Assembly (NCBI RefSeq): GCF_030705605.1
Contig: NZ_JAPCKK010000011.1
Coordinates: 124,001-188,000, forward strand
Length of the DNA: 64,000 nucleotides
Reading direction: 5' to 3'
Origin: Paenibacillus zeirhizosphaerae
GTDB taxonomy: Bacteria > Bacillota > Bacilli > Paenibacillales > Paenibacillaceae
In this document: one piece after another, positions 44,697-53,915 of the stretch
How the letters are laid out: every line of letters starts with the position of its first letter
Position numbering within the stretch: the first letter of the stretch is position 1
Program-made: the position numbers and the translations under genes
The notes under the pieces: generated by a model
The model's input: the letters and a program-made list of their open reading frames with translations, nothing else
What the model was told of the DNA's origin: nothing
Database searches by the model: none

Positions 44697-44995
44697 AAAA
44701 CCAAACCTCCATTTAGATAAAATTTTATTTTATGTTTACTAATCAATACCCTTACACCGCAAAATACTAAATAGTATTATAGGTTATGTCAATGCAATAA
44801 CGCATGTTTTAGTGTGAAAATTATTTTATAAAGCGGTTTCGTGACAAATATAAGAACAAAAAAGACGAATTTCATGATTTATCGAAAGAAGTCTTTTTAT
44901 TATTGTTAAAAACCGGTTTATGTGATACCTTCAATTTGATCAGCACGCGTGTGCGTTTTCATCACTATAGATATGGAATGAGGAGGATTTTAGAC
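44697..44995. promoter_or_regulatory. Divergent kduI/kdgK control region with operator candidates
   Basis: AT-rich gap holding AAACCGGTTT (44910-44919), a perfect palindrome with the CG centre typical of LacI-family sites, and AAAGCGGTTT (44830-44839), a near copy that also resembles a catabolite (cre) site. The first lies within a possible kdgK promoter (TTGTTA, 17 bases, TACCTT). A hairpin, AAAAAGAC...GTCTTTTT with inner TTTC/GAAA, spans 44861-44898. Confidence 0.5.
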
Positions 44996-45946
44996 ATGAC
45001 TAACAAGCTGGATGTCGTAACCTTCGGCGAGCCGATGGCCATGTTTTATGCGAATGAAACCGGACCTTTGCACGAGGTGACTTCGTTCTCGAAGGCGCTC
45101 GCAGGCGCCGAAACCAACGTAGCCACTGGCTTGTCCCGCCTGGGGTTGAGCGCCGGTCTTGTAACCCAGCTCGGACAGGATACGTTCGGCAGGTTTATCG
45201 CACAGGCTTTACAACAAGAGAAGATTGATACCGAATCGGTTTATTTTACAAATGAAGCCCCTACTGGAATGCTGCTTAAATCCAAGGTAGAGGAAGGGGA
45301 CCCGGAGGTCGAGTATTTCCGCAAAAACTCCGCCGCCTCCAAGCTCAGCCTGGAGCATTTTGACGAAGACTACTTCTCTTCCGCGCGGCATCTGCATGTA
45401 ACCGGCATCTCCCCCGCACTGTCCGAATCATGCCACAGCTTTGCGCTGCATGCGATGAAGTTCATGAGAGACAAGGGGCGCACGATCTCCTTCGATCCGA
45501 ATCTCCGGCCCAAGCTATGGCCTGATACACCAACAATGGCCCATGCAATCAACGATCTGTCCGCTTACTGCGACTGGTTCCTGCCAGGAATTGGGGAAGG
45601 CAAAATATTGACCGGATATACTGAACCCCATGATATCGCCGCTTTCTATATGGAGCGGGGCGTCAAGGTTGTCGTGATCAAAATGGGGGCGGAAGGCGCG
45701 TATTATAAAACAGCCGGTGAAGAGGGAATGGTGAAGGGCTTTAAGGTGGAGCAGGTGGTGGATACCGTCGGAGCCGGTGACGGGTTTGCCGTTGGGGTCA
45801 TCAGCGGGCTGCTCGACGGACTCTCCCTGACAGAGGCTGTGCAGCGCGGGAATGCGGTCGGGGCCTTGGCCGTCATGTCGCCAGGCGATTCGGACGGATT
45901 GCCGTCACGCGAACAGCTTAAGGCTTTTATGCAGGAACACAAATAA
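44996..45946 (+). CDS. kdgK: 2-keto-3-deoxygluconate kinase (PfkB family)
   Basis: A 316-residue ribokinase-fold enzyme that phosphorylates KDG to KDPG. The N-terminal block is TFGEPMAMFYAN with GAETNVATGLSRLG, and the C-terminal anion hole is DTVGAGDGFAVGV with the catalytic Asp. The ATG at 44996 follows AGGAGGA; the longer frame from 44903 would run across the promoter. It faces kduI and shares its control region, and it is convergent with the regulator kdgR. Confidence 0.93.
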   Translation: MTNKLDVVTFGEPMAMFYANETGPLHEVTSFSKALAGAETNVATGLSRLGLSAGLVTQLGQDTFGRFIAQALQQEKIDTESVYFTNEAPTGMLLKSKVEEGDPEVEYFRKNSAASKLSLEHFDEDYFSSARHLHVTGISPALSESCHSFALHAMKFMRDKGRTISFDPNLRPKLWPDTPTMAHAINDLSAYCDWFLPGIGEGKILTGYTEPHDIAAFYMERGVKVVVIKMGAEGAYYKTAGEEGMVKGFKVEQVVDTVGAGDGFAVGVISGLLDGLSLTEAVQRGNAVGALAVMSPGDSDGLPSREQLKAFMQEHK

Positions 45947-45970
45947 GATGGGTTCGAGGGGGATTCTAGT

Positions 45971-47008
45971 CTAACCCCCCTTCCTGCCAGAGCCCTTCCA
46001 GCTCCCTACCGATTGCCCGCGCACCAGTGTCGGTACGAAACGGTAGATGATCGGAACGGCGCTGTCCCTGTCCTCAATAGAGCTCATAAGCGTCCTCGCT
46101 GCCTGTCTCCCGATATCCGCCGTAGGCTGGCGGATCGTTGTAATCGCTGGATTATAGATATGCGCGAATTGGGCATCATCGATGCCCACGATGGACACAT
46201 CCTCCGGTATTCTCATGCCTCTTGCGTTCACGAACTGGAGCATCTCGGCAAGGACGATGTCATTGCCGGCCAGCAACGCGGTCGGCGGCTCCTCCAGCGC
46301 GAACAGCCGGTCAAGCGTGGCAAAGATCTCATCCCTCGGCACGCTGTGCATATACTCCTGCCGGAGGGGAAGCTCCTGCTCCTCCATCCCTTTTTTGTAA
46401 CCGCTCACCCGCTCAACTCTTGGCGTGATCCTGTGCTCTCCGATAGGCAGCGTCACAAGAGCGATTCGGGTATGACCATGCTCTGTCAGCTCCTGTATCC
46501 CGATTTTGACAGCCATCTCATTATCGAGAAGCAAGCTCGGGGTATTGACTCCCTCCACCAGCCTGTCGAGAAAAACAAGCGGAAACTTCTCTTCCACCAG
46601 CCGGTTGTAGGCTCCCGCATTTTGTCCTGTCGGAAAAATGATCAGCCCGTCCACCTTACGGGCCATCAGCATGTCAATGTGCCGGTTTTCCTTGTCAGGA
46701 TTCTCATCCGCGTTGCAGATAATGACTTGGATGCCTGACTGCTGCAGCTCACTTTCAATCGCCCGGATGCTCTGGATCGACAGCGTATACTCCAGATTGC
46801 CGACGATGACGCCTGCCATGTAGGTGCGATTATGCTTCAGCCCTCTTGCCAGCCCGTTAGGCTGATAATTTAATTCCTTGATGACCTGTTCGATTCGATC
46901 CTTGGTCGCGTCGCTCATATATTTATATCGTTTATTCAAGTACTGGGAAACCGTGCTTTTGGACACTCCCGCTTCCTTGGCTACATCCGCTATGGTCAAT
47001 TTCTTCAT
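45971..47008 (-). CDS. kdgR: LacI family regulator of KDG metabolism
   Basis: A 345-residue repressor. The helix-turn-helix MKKLTIADVAKEAGVSKSTVSQYLN and hinge helix NYQPNGLARGLKH are followed by a periplasmic-binding-protein-like ligand domain (GVIVGNLEYTL, IVGIDDAQFAHIYNPAITTI). It resembles Bacillus KdgR, which responds to KDG. GAGGAG precedes the ATG. The name rests on context and overall likeness; the palindromes at 44830 and 44910 are its likely sites. Confidence 0.85.
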   Translation of the reverse strand: MKKLTIADVAKEAGVSKSTVSQYLNKRYKYMSDATKDRIEQVIKELNYQPNGLARGLKHNRTYMAGVIVGNLEYTLSIQSIRAIESELQQSGIQVIICNADENPDKENRHIDMLMARKVDGLIIFPTGQNAGAYNRLVEEKFPLVFLDRLVEGVNTPSLLLDNEMAVKIGIQELTEHGHTRIALVTLPIGEHRITPRVERVSGYKKGMEEQELPLRQEYMHSVPRDEIFATLDRLFALEEPPTALLAGNDIVLAEMLQFVNARGMRIPEDVSIVGIDDAQFAHIYNPAITTIRQPTADIGRQAARTLMSSIEDRDSAVPIIYRFVPTLVRGQSVGSWKGSGRKGG

Positions 47009-47212
47009 TACCCAATCTCCTCTTATCGCCTCTTCGTAAACATGATCGTAAATGAGTATACGTTTTTTTTAGTAAATTTACTACATAGAACTTAACCTTG
47101 ATCCCTCCGCCGTAGCTATTCTCACGTTTCGCTGGAGTTAAATATTTCGGCAAAATAGTTGTTTCTCTAACCGCTGTGATGGAGCAAATGGATTTCGAAT
47201 AGGGACTGAAAA
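47009..47212. other. Intergenic region upstream of kdgR, no gene seen
   Basis: AT-rich spacer between kdgR and the terminator of the Septu-like locus. It presumably holds the kdgR promoter; no operator stands out. Confidence 0.4.
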
Positions 47213-47241
47213 TAAAAAATCCTCCTGCGGAAGTAGGAGGA
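47213..47241 (-). terminator. Terminator of the Septu-like locus
   Basis: TCCTCCT pairs with AGGAGGA (47220-47241) and the minus strand continues with T6. Lies about 110 bases past the nuclease stop. Confidence 0.75.
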
Positions 47242-47351
47242 GAAAAGTTAAACTTTAGACTAAGAAATACTCTTAGGAGTGCATTTCCCGGATTCTAATG
47301 ATCTCTTGGTTCACAAATTCGTACAAGAGTTTCGCTCGTCTACTCTTCAAT

Positions 47352-48052
47352 TTACAATGCCCCCCTCGATACAGGTGAACAACTCGCATCGTAACAGTTA
47401 GCACTAGTTCCAGGAAAAGCATTTATGAATCTAGTCATCATATCAATATCATTTTTAAATACAGTCATCCAAATTGAGAAAAATCCTGTTGATGTTGCCG
47501 TTTCCACAATTTGCTCCCTCATCTCTATTGTATTACAGGTTGAGAGTCTTACCTTTGAATGTTCTGCTTTATCGTATGCCGTTCTACGTTCTCTCCAGCG
47601 ACGGTCTTTAGCTTCTGGGTTAATTAACGGGTCAGAACTTGGAATGCGATCAAGGCCCGTTAATTTGATAGTATTTTCAGCCATTTGTTTTTGTTTCGGG
47701 CTAAGCACTGGAGATGGTGATATAACTGCCCCCGTTGAGTATTCGAAAGCCAATGCTGTATTATCTTTATCAGGCCAGAAAAAATCACTCAAAACAATAG
47801 GTTTATCACTTTTTACTGAATTACAGTTCCCGCAGGCTAGCAAAAAATTACTCCAGTCTTCCCTTAAACTTTGAACTATTGACTTGGGGTGAACATGCTC
47901 AACCGCTATATTTCCTCCAAGGGCTCGTTCACAATAAGAGCAATATGCTCCTAATCTTTCAATGAGGTGACTTCTTGCTTCTTGATACTTAGTAAACTGA
48001 ATAGAAAACCATTGACATCAATAGGCGGCAATCCTTTTTCTATAGGTCTCAT
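47352..48052 (-). pseudogene. ptuB: PtuB-like HNH nuclease, frameshifted in a T run
   Basis: The second gene of a Septu-type phage defence pair. The true N-terminus MRPIEKGLPPIDVNG starts at 48052 in an ATGA overlap with ptuA. The frame then shifts at the T4 run at 48005-48008, and the rest reads in another frame: FTKYQEARSHLIERLGAYC, then the HNH core with CSYC, VEHVHPKS and LACGNCNSVKSDK, and an AFPGTSANCYD tail. Adding one T restores about 233 residues. So the gene is one base from intact. This may be a real inactivation, programmed slippage or a sequencing error. Very AT-rich against its neighbours. Confidence 0.8.
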
Positions 48053-49359
48053 CCATTATTTCTCCCTAAATCAGCAGCCTTTCTTTCCATTTCCAAAAAG
48101 GCATAATATGCTACATCTGAACTGTATAACGACTCAATATCATCTAATTTTTGCTTTAGTTCTTCAAGTTCCTCACTTGAGGTGTTCTTGGCTTGTTGAA
48201 GCAAAGCATAATATTCTTTTGCCGCTCTATACATTTCGTTCAGTTTCTCGCTACGCTGCACCCCCTCTATCCCCATAGCGATCTCCGAAATATCTTCAAT
48301 GCTTCTGTTAACAAATTCATCACTCATAACTTCTTCATCGTCATCTATCTCTTGAAGACGACGTAATTCACCTTCGTCAAGAGATTGGATAATAAAGGGG
48401 GAATGAGATGTAACAATAAACTGTATTTTCGGAAAAGTGCGTTTTAAGTCATTCACAATAGAACGTTGCCATTTCGGATGAAGATGAAGATCTAACTCAT
48501 CGATCAGCACTACTCCTGGAGTCTCTTTAACTACACTGGCTTCCAACGCGGGATTTAACTGTGCCATCCTGTGTGCAATATCTGCAATCATTCCAATCAT
48601 ATTACGAACACCATCGCTTAAAAGGCGAAAAGGTAAGATTGTACCATCTTCCTTTACAGCTCGAAGTTCTTCAGAATCCACATCAAACTCAATTGTTCTC
48701 CATGTTTTCATACATACACTCACTGCTTTACGAACCGCATCCAAGACTTCCGGTGCCTGTTTCCGTTGTAATTCTATATACGTCATCTTTTCCATCCAAC
48801 GAGTAAAGTGCTTCTCACTAGATGCAGGATCCAGACAGAATGAATACCCTCCTAAACGGTCATTTCGGATTTTGTATTCGTTTCGTTCACTCCTTTGAAC
48901 CCACAGCCTGCCCGTTCCATAATAAGAGACCAAGGGTAGAATGACAGGCCTGCCTGCACTTACATTTCCCTGCAATTCACTCGCATACTCCATGATTGCT
49001 TTTGCTTCTTTGCTCGTCGTTGACCCCTGCTTCCCTCTTAATGATCTAGACCATTCTAGTTTTTGATCACCAATAGTGCCTTTGCAGGTAATTTTAACAG
49101 GAAATTGTAATTGAATATCTGCTAGTCCACCTTGGATAAAGGTTTTTCTGTGAACCTCATCTCTTCTAATATGCCTGGATTGCACTCCATTAAGCCCGCT
49201 GAGAAAGGAGCCTAGAGCAATTGCTAATCCATCAAGTATAGCCGTTTTTCCAGTACCGTTATCTCCAATAAGCACAGTAAATTGTTCCGAAAAGGTGATT
49301 TCCCTTTTCTCGAAACCATGAAAATTTTCCAATATCAACTCGTTAATAATCAAAAGCAA
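48049..49359 (-). CDS. ptuA: PtuA-like AAA ATPase of a Septu-type defence system
   Basis: A 436-residue SMC/OLD-type ATPase. Walker A is IGDNGTGKT at about residue 33, the signature-like block is FRLLSDGVRNMIGMI, Walker B is GVVLIDELDLHLHP, and the switch His is in VTSHSPFI. A charged helical C-terminus follows. With an HNH nuclease gene overlapping its stop, it fits PtuA of Septu, where the ATPase binds and restrains the nuclease until phage infection. No reverse transcriptase or msr-like RNA lies nearby, so it is not the retron version. The start is TTG at 49359 or the TTG two codons later, behind GGAGGTGAT. Confidence 0.85.
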   Translation of the reverse strand: MLLIINELILENFHGFEKREITFSEQFTVLIGDNGTGKTAILDGLAIALGSFLSGLNGVQSRHIRRDEVHRKTFIQGGLADIQLQFPVKITCKGTIGDQKLEWSRSLRGKQGSTTSKEAKAIMEYASELQGNVSAGRPVILPLVSYYGTGRLWVQRSERNEYKIRNDRLGGYSFCLDPASSEKHFTRWMEKMTYIELQRKQAPEVLDAVRKAVSVCMKTWRTIEFDVDSEELRAVKEDGTILPFRLLSDGVRNMIGMIADIAHRMAQLNPALEASVVKETPGVVLIDELDLHLHPKWQRSIVNDLKRTFPKIQFIVTSHSPFIIQSLDEGELRRLQEIDDDEEVMSDEFVNRSIEDISEIAMGIEGVQRSEKLNEMYRAAKEYYALLQQAKNTSSEELEELKQKLDDIESLYSSDVAYYAFLEMERKAADLGRNNG

Positions 49360-49463
49360 ATCACCTCCCCATTGAAAATTTACCTTTAATCATTCTCTCC
49401 TTTTCTCTATCGTTACATCCCTTTGCTAACTTAAGGCTCATTTAGGAAAATTCCTGGAGCAGT

Positions 49464-51032
49464 TCAAGGTTCCACTCCCCATACCAAAGTTCCGTTTTTG
49501 TAGGCGGTAACCCGGTTCCAATCCTTGAAGCTTGTTGCAGTCCCGGCATAAGAGTAGTCATTGGTCTCATCATAGTTGCTCCAATCCGCCGGATGAATAC
49601 GAAGCTGGATATCCCCGCTCTCTCCGCCTGCCGGAATGGAGCCAGCTCCCTTCCCGAATGACAGCTCCACATAACGGTCTGCACGGGCAGACGGAGTGGT
49701 CATCGTGGTGAATGCTCCGCGTATGCTGGAACCCCCGATCTTGGCCCAATCCACAAAAAACTGCGGCTTCTGCTTGCTCTCATCCGTGAAATAATAGCGG
49801 ATCTTCAGATCACTTAATGATACAGCTTTCTGCCCGGTATTCACGATATTAAGCACTGGCTTTAGTGCATTATCCGACGGGTTACCGTCACCGTTGCGGT
49901 ACTGCAGGACGATTCCTGCGGTATCTTTTTTACCGTTGCCAGTATCGTTCCCTTTATCTTTACCTGGTTGACTGGGTTGACTAGGTTTGCTCGGTTGCTT
50001 GGGTTTGCCACTGCCCGCATTCCCCACCGGCGACTTGTCCAGCAGCTCTTGCTTCACGAACCGGCCGGATGGCGACAACTGACTGTCCGGCCAGTTGCCT
50101 GTCTTGCTCGCTCCCGGCAGAAGCGCAGCAGATGTTTCTACCTTATCCGACAAGGACCAGTTCACCCAACTGATCTTGCGGCTGTCCAGGAAATCGATCC
50201 ACACCTTGGCCTCGTTCAGGAACGGGCCTCCACTGCCTTGAGCATCGCTCGTTCCCCACTCGGACACGAAGATGGGGGCCTTCTTACGGAGCGCATAATC
50301 GATCCGGTCCCGCAAAGCCTTCCCATGTGTTCCTGCATAGAAGTGCAGAGCGTACATGGTATTGGCATCTGCAACCGGATTATCCGCTGCAGCATGAATA
50401 TCCTGACTCCATGTACCTGTACCCGCAATAATAATATTATCCGGGTCCTTGGCCCTGATTACGGCGCTTACTTCCTCAATATAGGGCTTGATTTGTCCAT
50501 TCCAGGTTACGCCGCCGTTAGGCTCGTTCGCCAGCTCATAGATGACATTAGGGGTCTTGCCATACAGACCAGCCATTTCACCGAAAAATGCCTTAGCCTT
50601 AGCCTTGTGCTTGTTAGGGTCATAATCCGATAAAATATGCCAGTCGATGATCACATACACGCCCAGCTTGCGGGCTGCTTCTACCGCTTCCTTCACCTTT
50701 TTCTTCAGTCCAGGATTGGAAATATATCCACCGCTTTCCGTATACATCGCTACCCGAAACACGGAGATTCCCCAGTCGTCGCGCAAAGATTGCATCGCCT
50801 TCTCATTGACGAAATCTCCATACCACTGGATGCCGTGGGAGCTCATTCCCTTGAGTTGAACCGGCTTCCCGGCCTTGTCGACCAACTGCCCGTTCTTCAC
50901 CGATAATTGACCATACTTCTCCACCGGTGTCCGGGCTACAGTGGCGGCCGACGAAACTTCTCCGAACAAACCTGCATCCAGGCTGCTAAGCAGCATGAAT
51001 ACCGTTATGATCATTAAAGAGATTTTGTACAT
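49464..51032 (-). CDS. Endo-beta-1,4-glucanase: GH5 catalytic domain plus CBM3
   Basis: A 522-residue secreted cellulase. Signal peptide [19 protein letters not shown]5 (subfamily 2 type) domain about residues 50-340 with acid/base Glu in [10 protein letters not shown] and nucleophile Glu in [10 protein letters not shown]; a Pro/Ser/Gln/Lys linker ([14 protein letters not shown]); then a family 3 cellulose-binding module ([20 protein letters not shown] to the end). The ATG at 51032 follows AAGGAGAG. It acts outside the cell on amorphous cellulose or mixed glucans. It is a single-gene unit. Confidence 0.95.
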   Translation of the reverse strand: MYKISLMIITVFMLLSSLDAGLFGEVSSAATVARTPVEKYGQLSVKNGQLVDKAGKPVQLKGMSSHGIQWYGDFVNEKAMQSLRDDWGISVFRVAMYTESGGYISNPGLKKKVKEAVEAARKLGVYVIIDWHILSDYDPNKHKAKAKAFFGEMAGLYGKTPNVIYELANEPNGGVTWNGQIKPYIEEVSAVIRAKDPDNIIIAGTGTWSQDIHAAADNPVADANTMYALHFYAGTHGKALRDRIDYALRKKAPIFVSEWGTSDAQGSGGPFLNEAKVWIDFLDSRKISWVNWSLSDKVETSAALLPGASKTGNWPDSQLSPSGRFVKQELLDKSPVGNAGSGKPKQPSKPSQPSQPGKDKGNDTGNGKKDTAGIVLQYRNGDGNPSDNALKPVLNIVNTGQKAVSLSDLKIRYYFTDESKQKPQFFVDWAKIGGSSIRGAFTTMTTPSARADRYVELSFGKGAGSIPAGGESGDIQLRIHPADWSNYDETNDYSYAGTATSFKDWNRVTAYKNGTLVWGVEP

Positions 51033-51149
51033 GTTTATGTTCTCTCCTTGATTCCTGTACAGGCCAATCATCCTGTCTGCTACCTGCCATGATGACGGGT
51101 TTTATTATAGGACAGCGCATTCCATTTTTCTACATTTAATTGAGTAAAA

Positions 51150-51190
51150 CAAAAAAACCTCGCCCGCCAGGAGAGAATCCCCCTGACAGA
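51150..51190 (-). terminator. Imperfect terminator after the MATE gene
   Basis: CCTCGCCCGCCAGG faces CCTGACAGACGAAGG, an imperfect stem; the minus strand continues with T7. Confidence 0.6.
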
Positions 51191-51216
51191 CGAAGGCCAA
51201 TTACAGTATAGTAGCG

Positions 51217-52623
51217 TCACATCGCGGGAGCAGGAGCCGCCGGCTTGTCGGTAGATTCTTGCCCAACAAGCCCATGCTTCTCCCACACCCGGCTCTTCCA
51301 GCGGAAGTACATGATCACGGCACGTGTCCATTCATCTGCGGCAATGGCCAGCCATACACCCGCCAGTCCCATGTTCAGCTTGAACACCAACAGGTAGCCG
51401 AGCGGAAGACTCATACACACCATGGAGAGCAGGCCTATGAACACCGGGAATTTCGCATCCCCGGAAGCACGCAGGGAGCTGATGATGACAATGTTTGTGG
51501 TGCGGCCGCTTTCCAGCACCAAGCTGAGCAGGAGCACCTGAGCGCCAAGCCGGATAATATCAGGATTATCCGTGAAGATGCCCATGAGTGGTACCCGGAA
51601 GACAATGACGATCAGATCGATGGAAACCGTAACCAGAAGCGCCCATTTGGCGCTTTTCAACACACGCGCGAACGCGGCATCCTTCTCCCGGGCTCCGACC
51701 AGGCGTCCTACGATAATCGCCGTCCCCATGCCTACCGCCATGCTGAACAGATAAATGTAGCTGGAAATATTTAAAGCATACTGCCGTGTCGCCATCGCTT
51801 CAGCCCCCAGATAGGTTACATAGAGAGTGAATACGAGCTGGCAGATCTGATACGTGATGGATTCCAACGCGGACGGAATGCCGATGCGCAGTATTTTGAC
51901 AATATATTCTCTGGACAATCTGACATAATACATAAATTCCACGCGAACTTCCGTCACTCTGTACATCAGCCAGAAGAAGATCAGAAGACAGATTAGACGG
52001 CTGCCGACGGTGGAGATCGCCGCACCTTCCACACCCAGAGCGGGAGCGCCGAAGTTGCCGAAGATCAGCATATAGTTGCCGACCACGTGGATCACATTCA
52101 TCAGCACCGAAATATACATCGTTTCCTTGGTAAAGCCATGCGTGCGGATCGTTGCTGCCAGCGCGTTAATCAGCGCCTGCAGGAAGATGGCGCCACCAAC
52201 AATGCTCATATAGGACTGTGCATAAGTCAGGATTTCACCCTGTACATTCAACCATTGCAGCATGTGTGTACCGAGCAGCAGGAAGGATGCGCTCAGCAGC
52301 AGACCCACGATCAGGTTTAACGTAATCGCCGTTCCCGTGACGCGGGCGGCCTCAAGCAGCTTCTTCGAACCAATATATTGTGCGACAACGATGGCAGCAC
52401 CATTGCCGATCACTTCAAGGACAAGAATCGCGATGGAAATGATCTGATTCGCCGCGCCAACTCCCGATACCGCATTATCGGATACGGAGCTGAGCATGAA
52501 GGTATCCATGCTTCCCATCAGCATGAACAGGAACAATTCCAGGAAAATAGGCCAGGTTAAATGGAAGATACTCAACGAATTCCCCGACGGCAGCGATCTA
52601 TTTTTTAGTGCTTTCGCAGTCAA
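51217..52623 (-). CDS. MATE family efflux transporter
   Basis: A 468-residue, 12-helix multidrug and toxin extrusion protein. The first block LTWPIFLELFLFMLMGSMDTFML and the internal repeat LRIGIPSALESITYQICQLVF mark the two MATE halves. Exchange of Na+ or H+ for cationic drugs is usual for the family. The TTG at 52623 is preferred since AAGGTG lies six bases ahead; the GTG at 52632 overlaps that site. No regulator is adjacent. Confidence 0.9.
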   Translation of the reverse strand: MTAKALKNRSLPSGNSLSIFHLTWPIFLELFLFMLMGSMDTFMLSSVSDNAVSGVGAANQIISIAILVLEVIGNGAAIVVAQYIGSKKLLEAARVTGTAITLNLIVGLLLSASFLLLGTHMLQWLNVQGEILTYAQSYMSIVGGAIFLQALINALAATIRTHGFTKETMYISVLMNVIHVVGNYMLIFGNFGAPALGVEGAAISTVGSRLICLLIFFWLMYRVTEVRVEFMYYVRLSREYIVKILRIGIPSALESITYQICQLVFTLYVTYLGAEAMATRQYALNISSYIYLFSMAVGMGTAIIVGRLVGAREKDAAFARVLKSAKWALLVTVSIDLIVIVFRVPLMGIFTDNPDIIRLGAQVLLLSLVLESGRTTNIVIISSLRASGDAKFPVFIGLLSMVCMSLPLGYLLVFKLNMGLAGVWLAIAADEWTRAVIMYFRWKSRVWEKHGLVGQESTDKPAAPAPAM

Positions 52624-52772
52624 TGATGTCACCTTTCTTCATTTGGCTTTTAATAGGTCAAGGGGTATGTTAGCATACCCAAAATGAAAAAGCAGCAGTT
52701 TTTTGAAAATACATGTAAACCAGTTGTAAAATATGATTAACTCTATTCAATAATATGAAAGGAGGTTGTTTC

Positions 52773-53768
52773 ATGTCCCTGACATTTCGAGCACTTGTCA
52801 TCGATCTCACGGATACATTTACCATGAACATCTCCCCACTCACCCTCAAGGATCTCCCTGCAGGGGAGGTCCTGATCAGGACGGCCTATTCCAGCGTCAA
52901 TTTCAAGGATGGGCTCGCCGGTACGCCGGATGGAAAAATCGTCACCTCTTATCCTTTCGTACCCGGCATTGACTGCTCGGGCACAGTAGTAGCCTCTACG
53001 AATGACAGCTATCGGGAAGGTCAAGTGGTGCTCGTTACCGGCTACGGGCTCGGCGTCACTCATTTCGGCGGCTTCAGCGAATATGTGCGCGTGCCGGCCG
53101 AATGGGTCGTGCCGCTGCCGGATGGCTTATCGTTGCGGGAGGCGATGATCTTCGGCACAGCCGGATTTACCGCCGCTCTCTCCATTGACCGGCTGGAACA
53201 GAACGGCATGGCACCCGGCAAGGGAAAGGTGCTCGTCACCGGCGCCACTGGCGGCGTAGGCGGGGCTGCGGTTGCCATGCTGTCACAAGCAGGATATGAG
53301 GTTACCGCCAGTACAGGCAAGGCCGATACCCATGACTATTTGCGTTCCCTCGGCGCAAGTGAAATTCTGTCCCGTGACGAGGTCTATGACGGCGGCCGAA
53401 TCAAGGCGCTCGACAAGCAGCTCTGGCAGGCCGCTGTCGATCCGGTCGGCGGGGCGGCGCTCGCTGCCATCCTGAGCCATATCGCTCATGGCGGCTCCGT
53501 CGCTGTCAGCGGCCTTACGGGCGGAAGCGCTGTACCAACCACCGTGCATCCGTTCATTCTGCGCGGTATCAATCTGCTCGGCATCGACTCGGTCTTCTGC
53601 CCATACGATACCCGGCTGCGGGTATGGGAACGCTTGGCAAATGATCTAAAGCCGCAGCGGCCTGAGCTGCTTGTGGAGAAGGAAGTGACCCTGAACGAGC
53701 TGCCTGACACACTCACCGATATTTTACAGGGGCAGTCGCGGGGAAGAACGATCGTGCATTTCTCTTAA
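52773..53768 (+). CDS. YhdH/AcuI-type NADPH quinone or acryloyl-CoA reductase
   Basis: A 331-residue medium-chain reductase without zinc ligands. SSVNFKDGLAGTPDGKIVTSYPFVPGIDCSG and VTGATGGVGGAAVAML (Rossmann loop) match the YhdH family, as does GTAGFTAALSIDRLE. It reduces acryloyl-CoA or quinone-like electrophiles with NADPH. The ATG at 52773 follows AAAGGAGG by seven bases. It is a single gene divergent from the MATE gene. Confidence 0.9.
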   Translation: MSLTFRALVIDLTDTFTMNISPLTLKDLPAGEVLIRTAYSSVNFKDGLAGTPDGKIVTSYPFVPGIDCSGTVVASTNDSYREGQVVLVTGYGLGVTHFGGFSEYVRVPAEWVVPLPDGLSLREAMIFGTAGFTAALSIDRLEQNGMAPGKGKVLVTGATGGVGGAAVAMLSQAGYEVTASTGKADTHDYLRSLGASEILSRDEVYDGGRIKALDKQLWQAAVDPVGGAALAAILSHIAHGGSVAVSGLTGGSAVPTTVHPFILRGINLLGIDSVFCPYDTRLRVWERLANDLKPQRPELLVEKEVTLNELPDTLTDILQGQSRGRTIVHFS

Positions 53769-53889
53769 ATCCTATTTGGGACATGCGGGTGAAGGATGTT
53801 TTAGTAGAACTGGTCAGTTAAACGTATTAGGTTTACGTAAACGTTTCAGTGGAAGCTAAAAAGGAGTATGGCGGGGTATCAAGCCATAT

Positions 53890-53913
53890 AATAAAAAAAC
53901 TGCTGTAGGCAGC
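53890..53913 (-). terminator. Weak terminator after the serine recombinase gene
   Basis: On the minus strand GGCTGC-CTACA-GCAG is followed by T7. The stem is short. Confidence 0.5.
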
Positions 53914-53915
53914 CT

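Noticed and set aside
47352..49359. Retron with PtuAB effectors
   Set aside because: No reverse transcriptase or msr/msd-like repeat is present on either side; a plain Septu pair fits better.
53831..53842. GTTTACGTAAAC as a catabolite (cre) site
   Set aside because: It lies beyond the ends of two convergent genes, with no promoter to control. It is kept only as a possible boundary mark.
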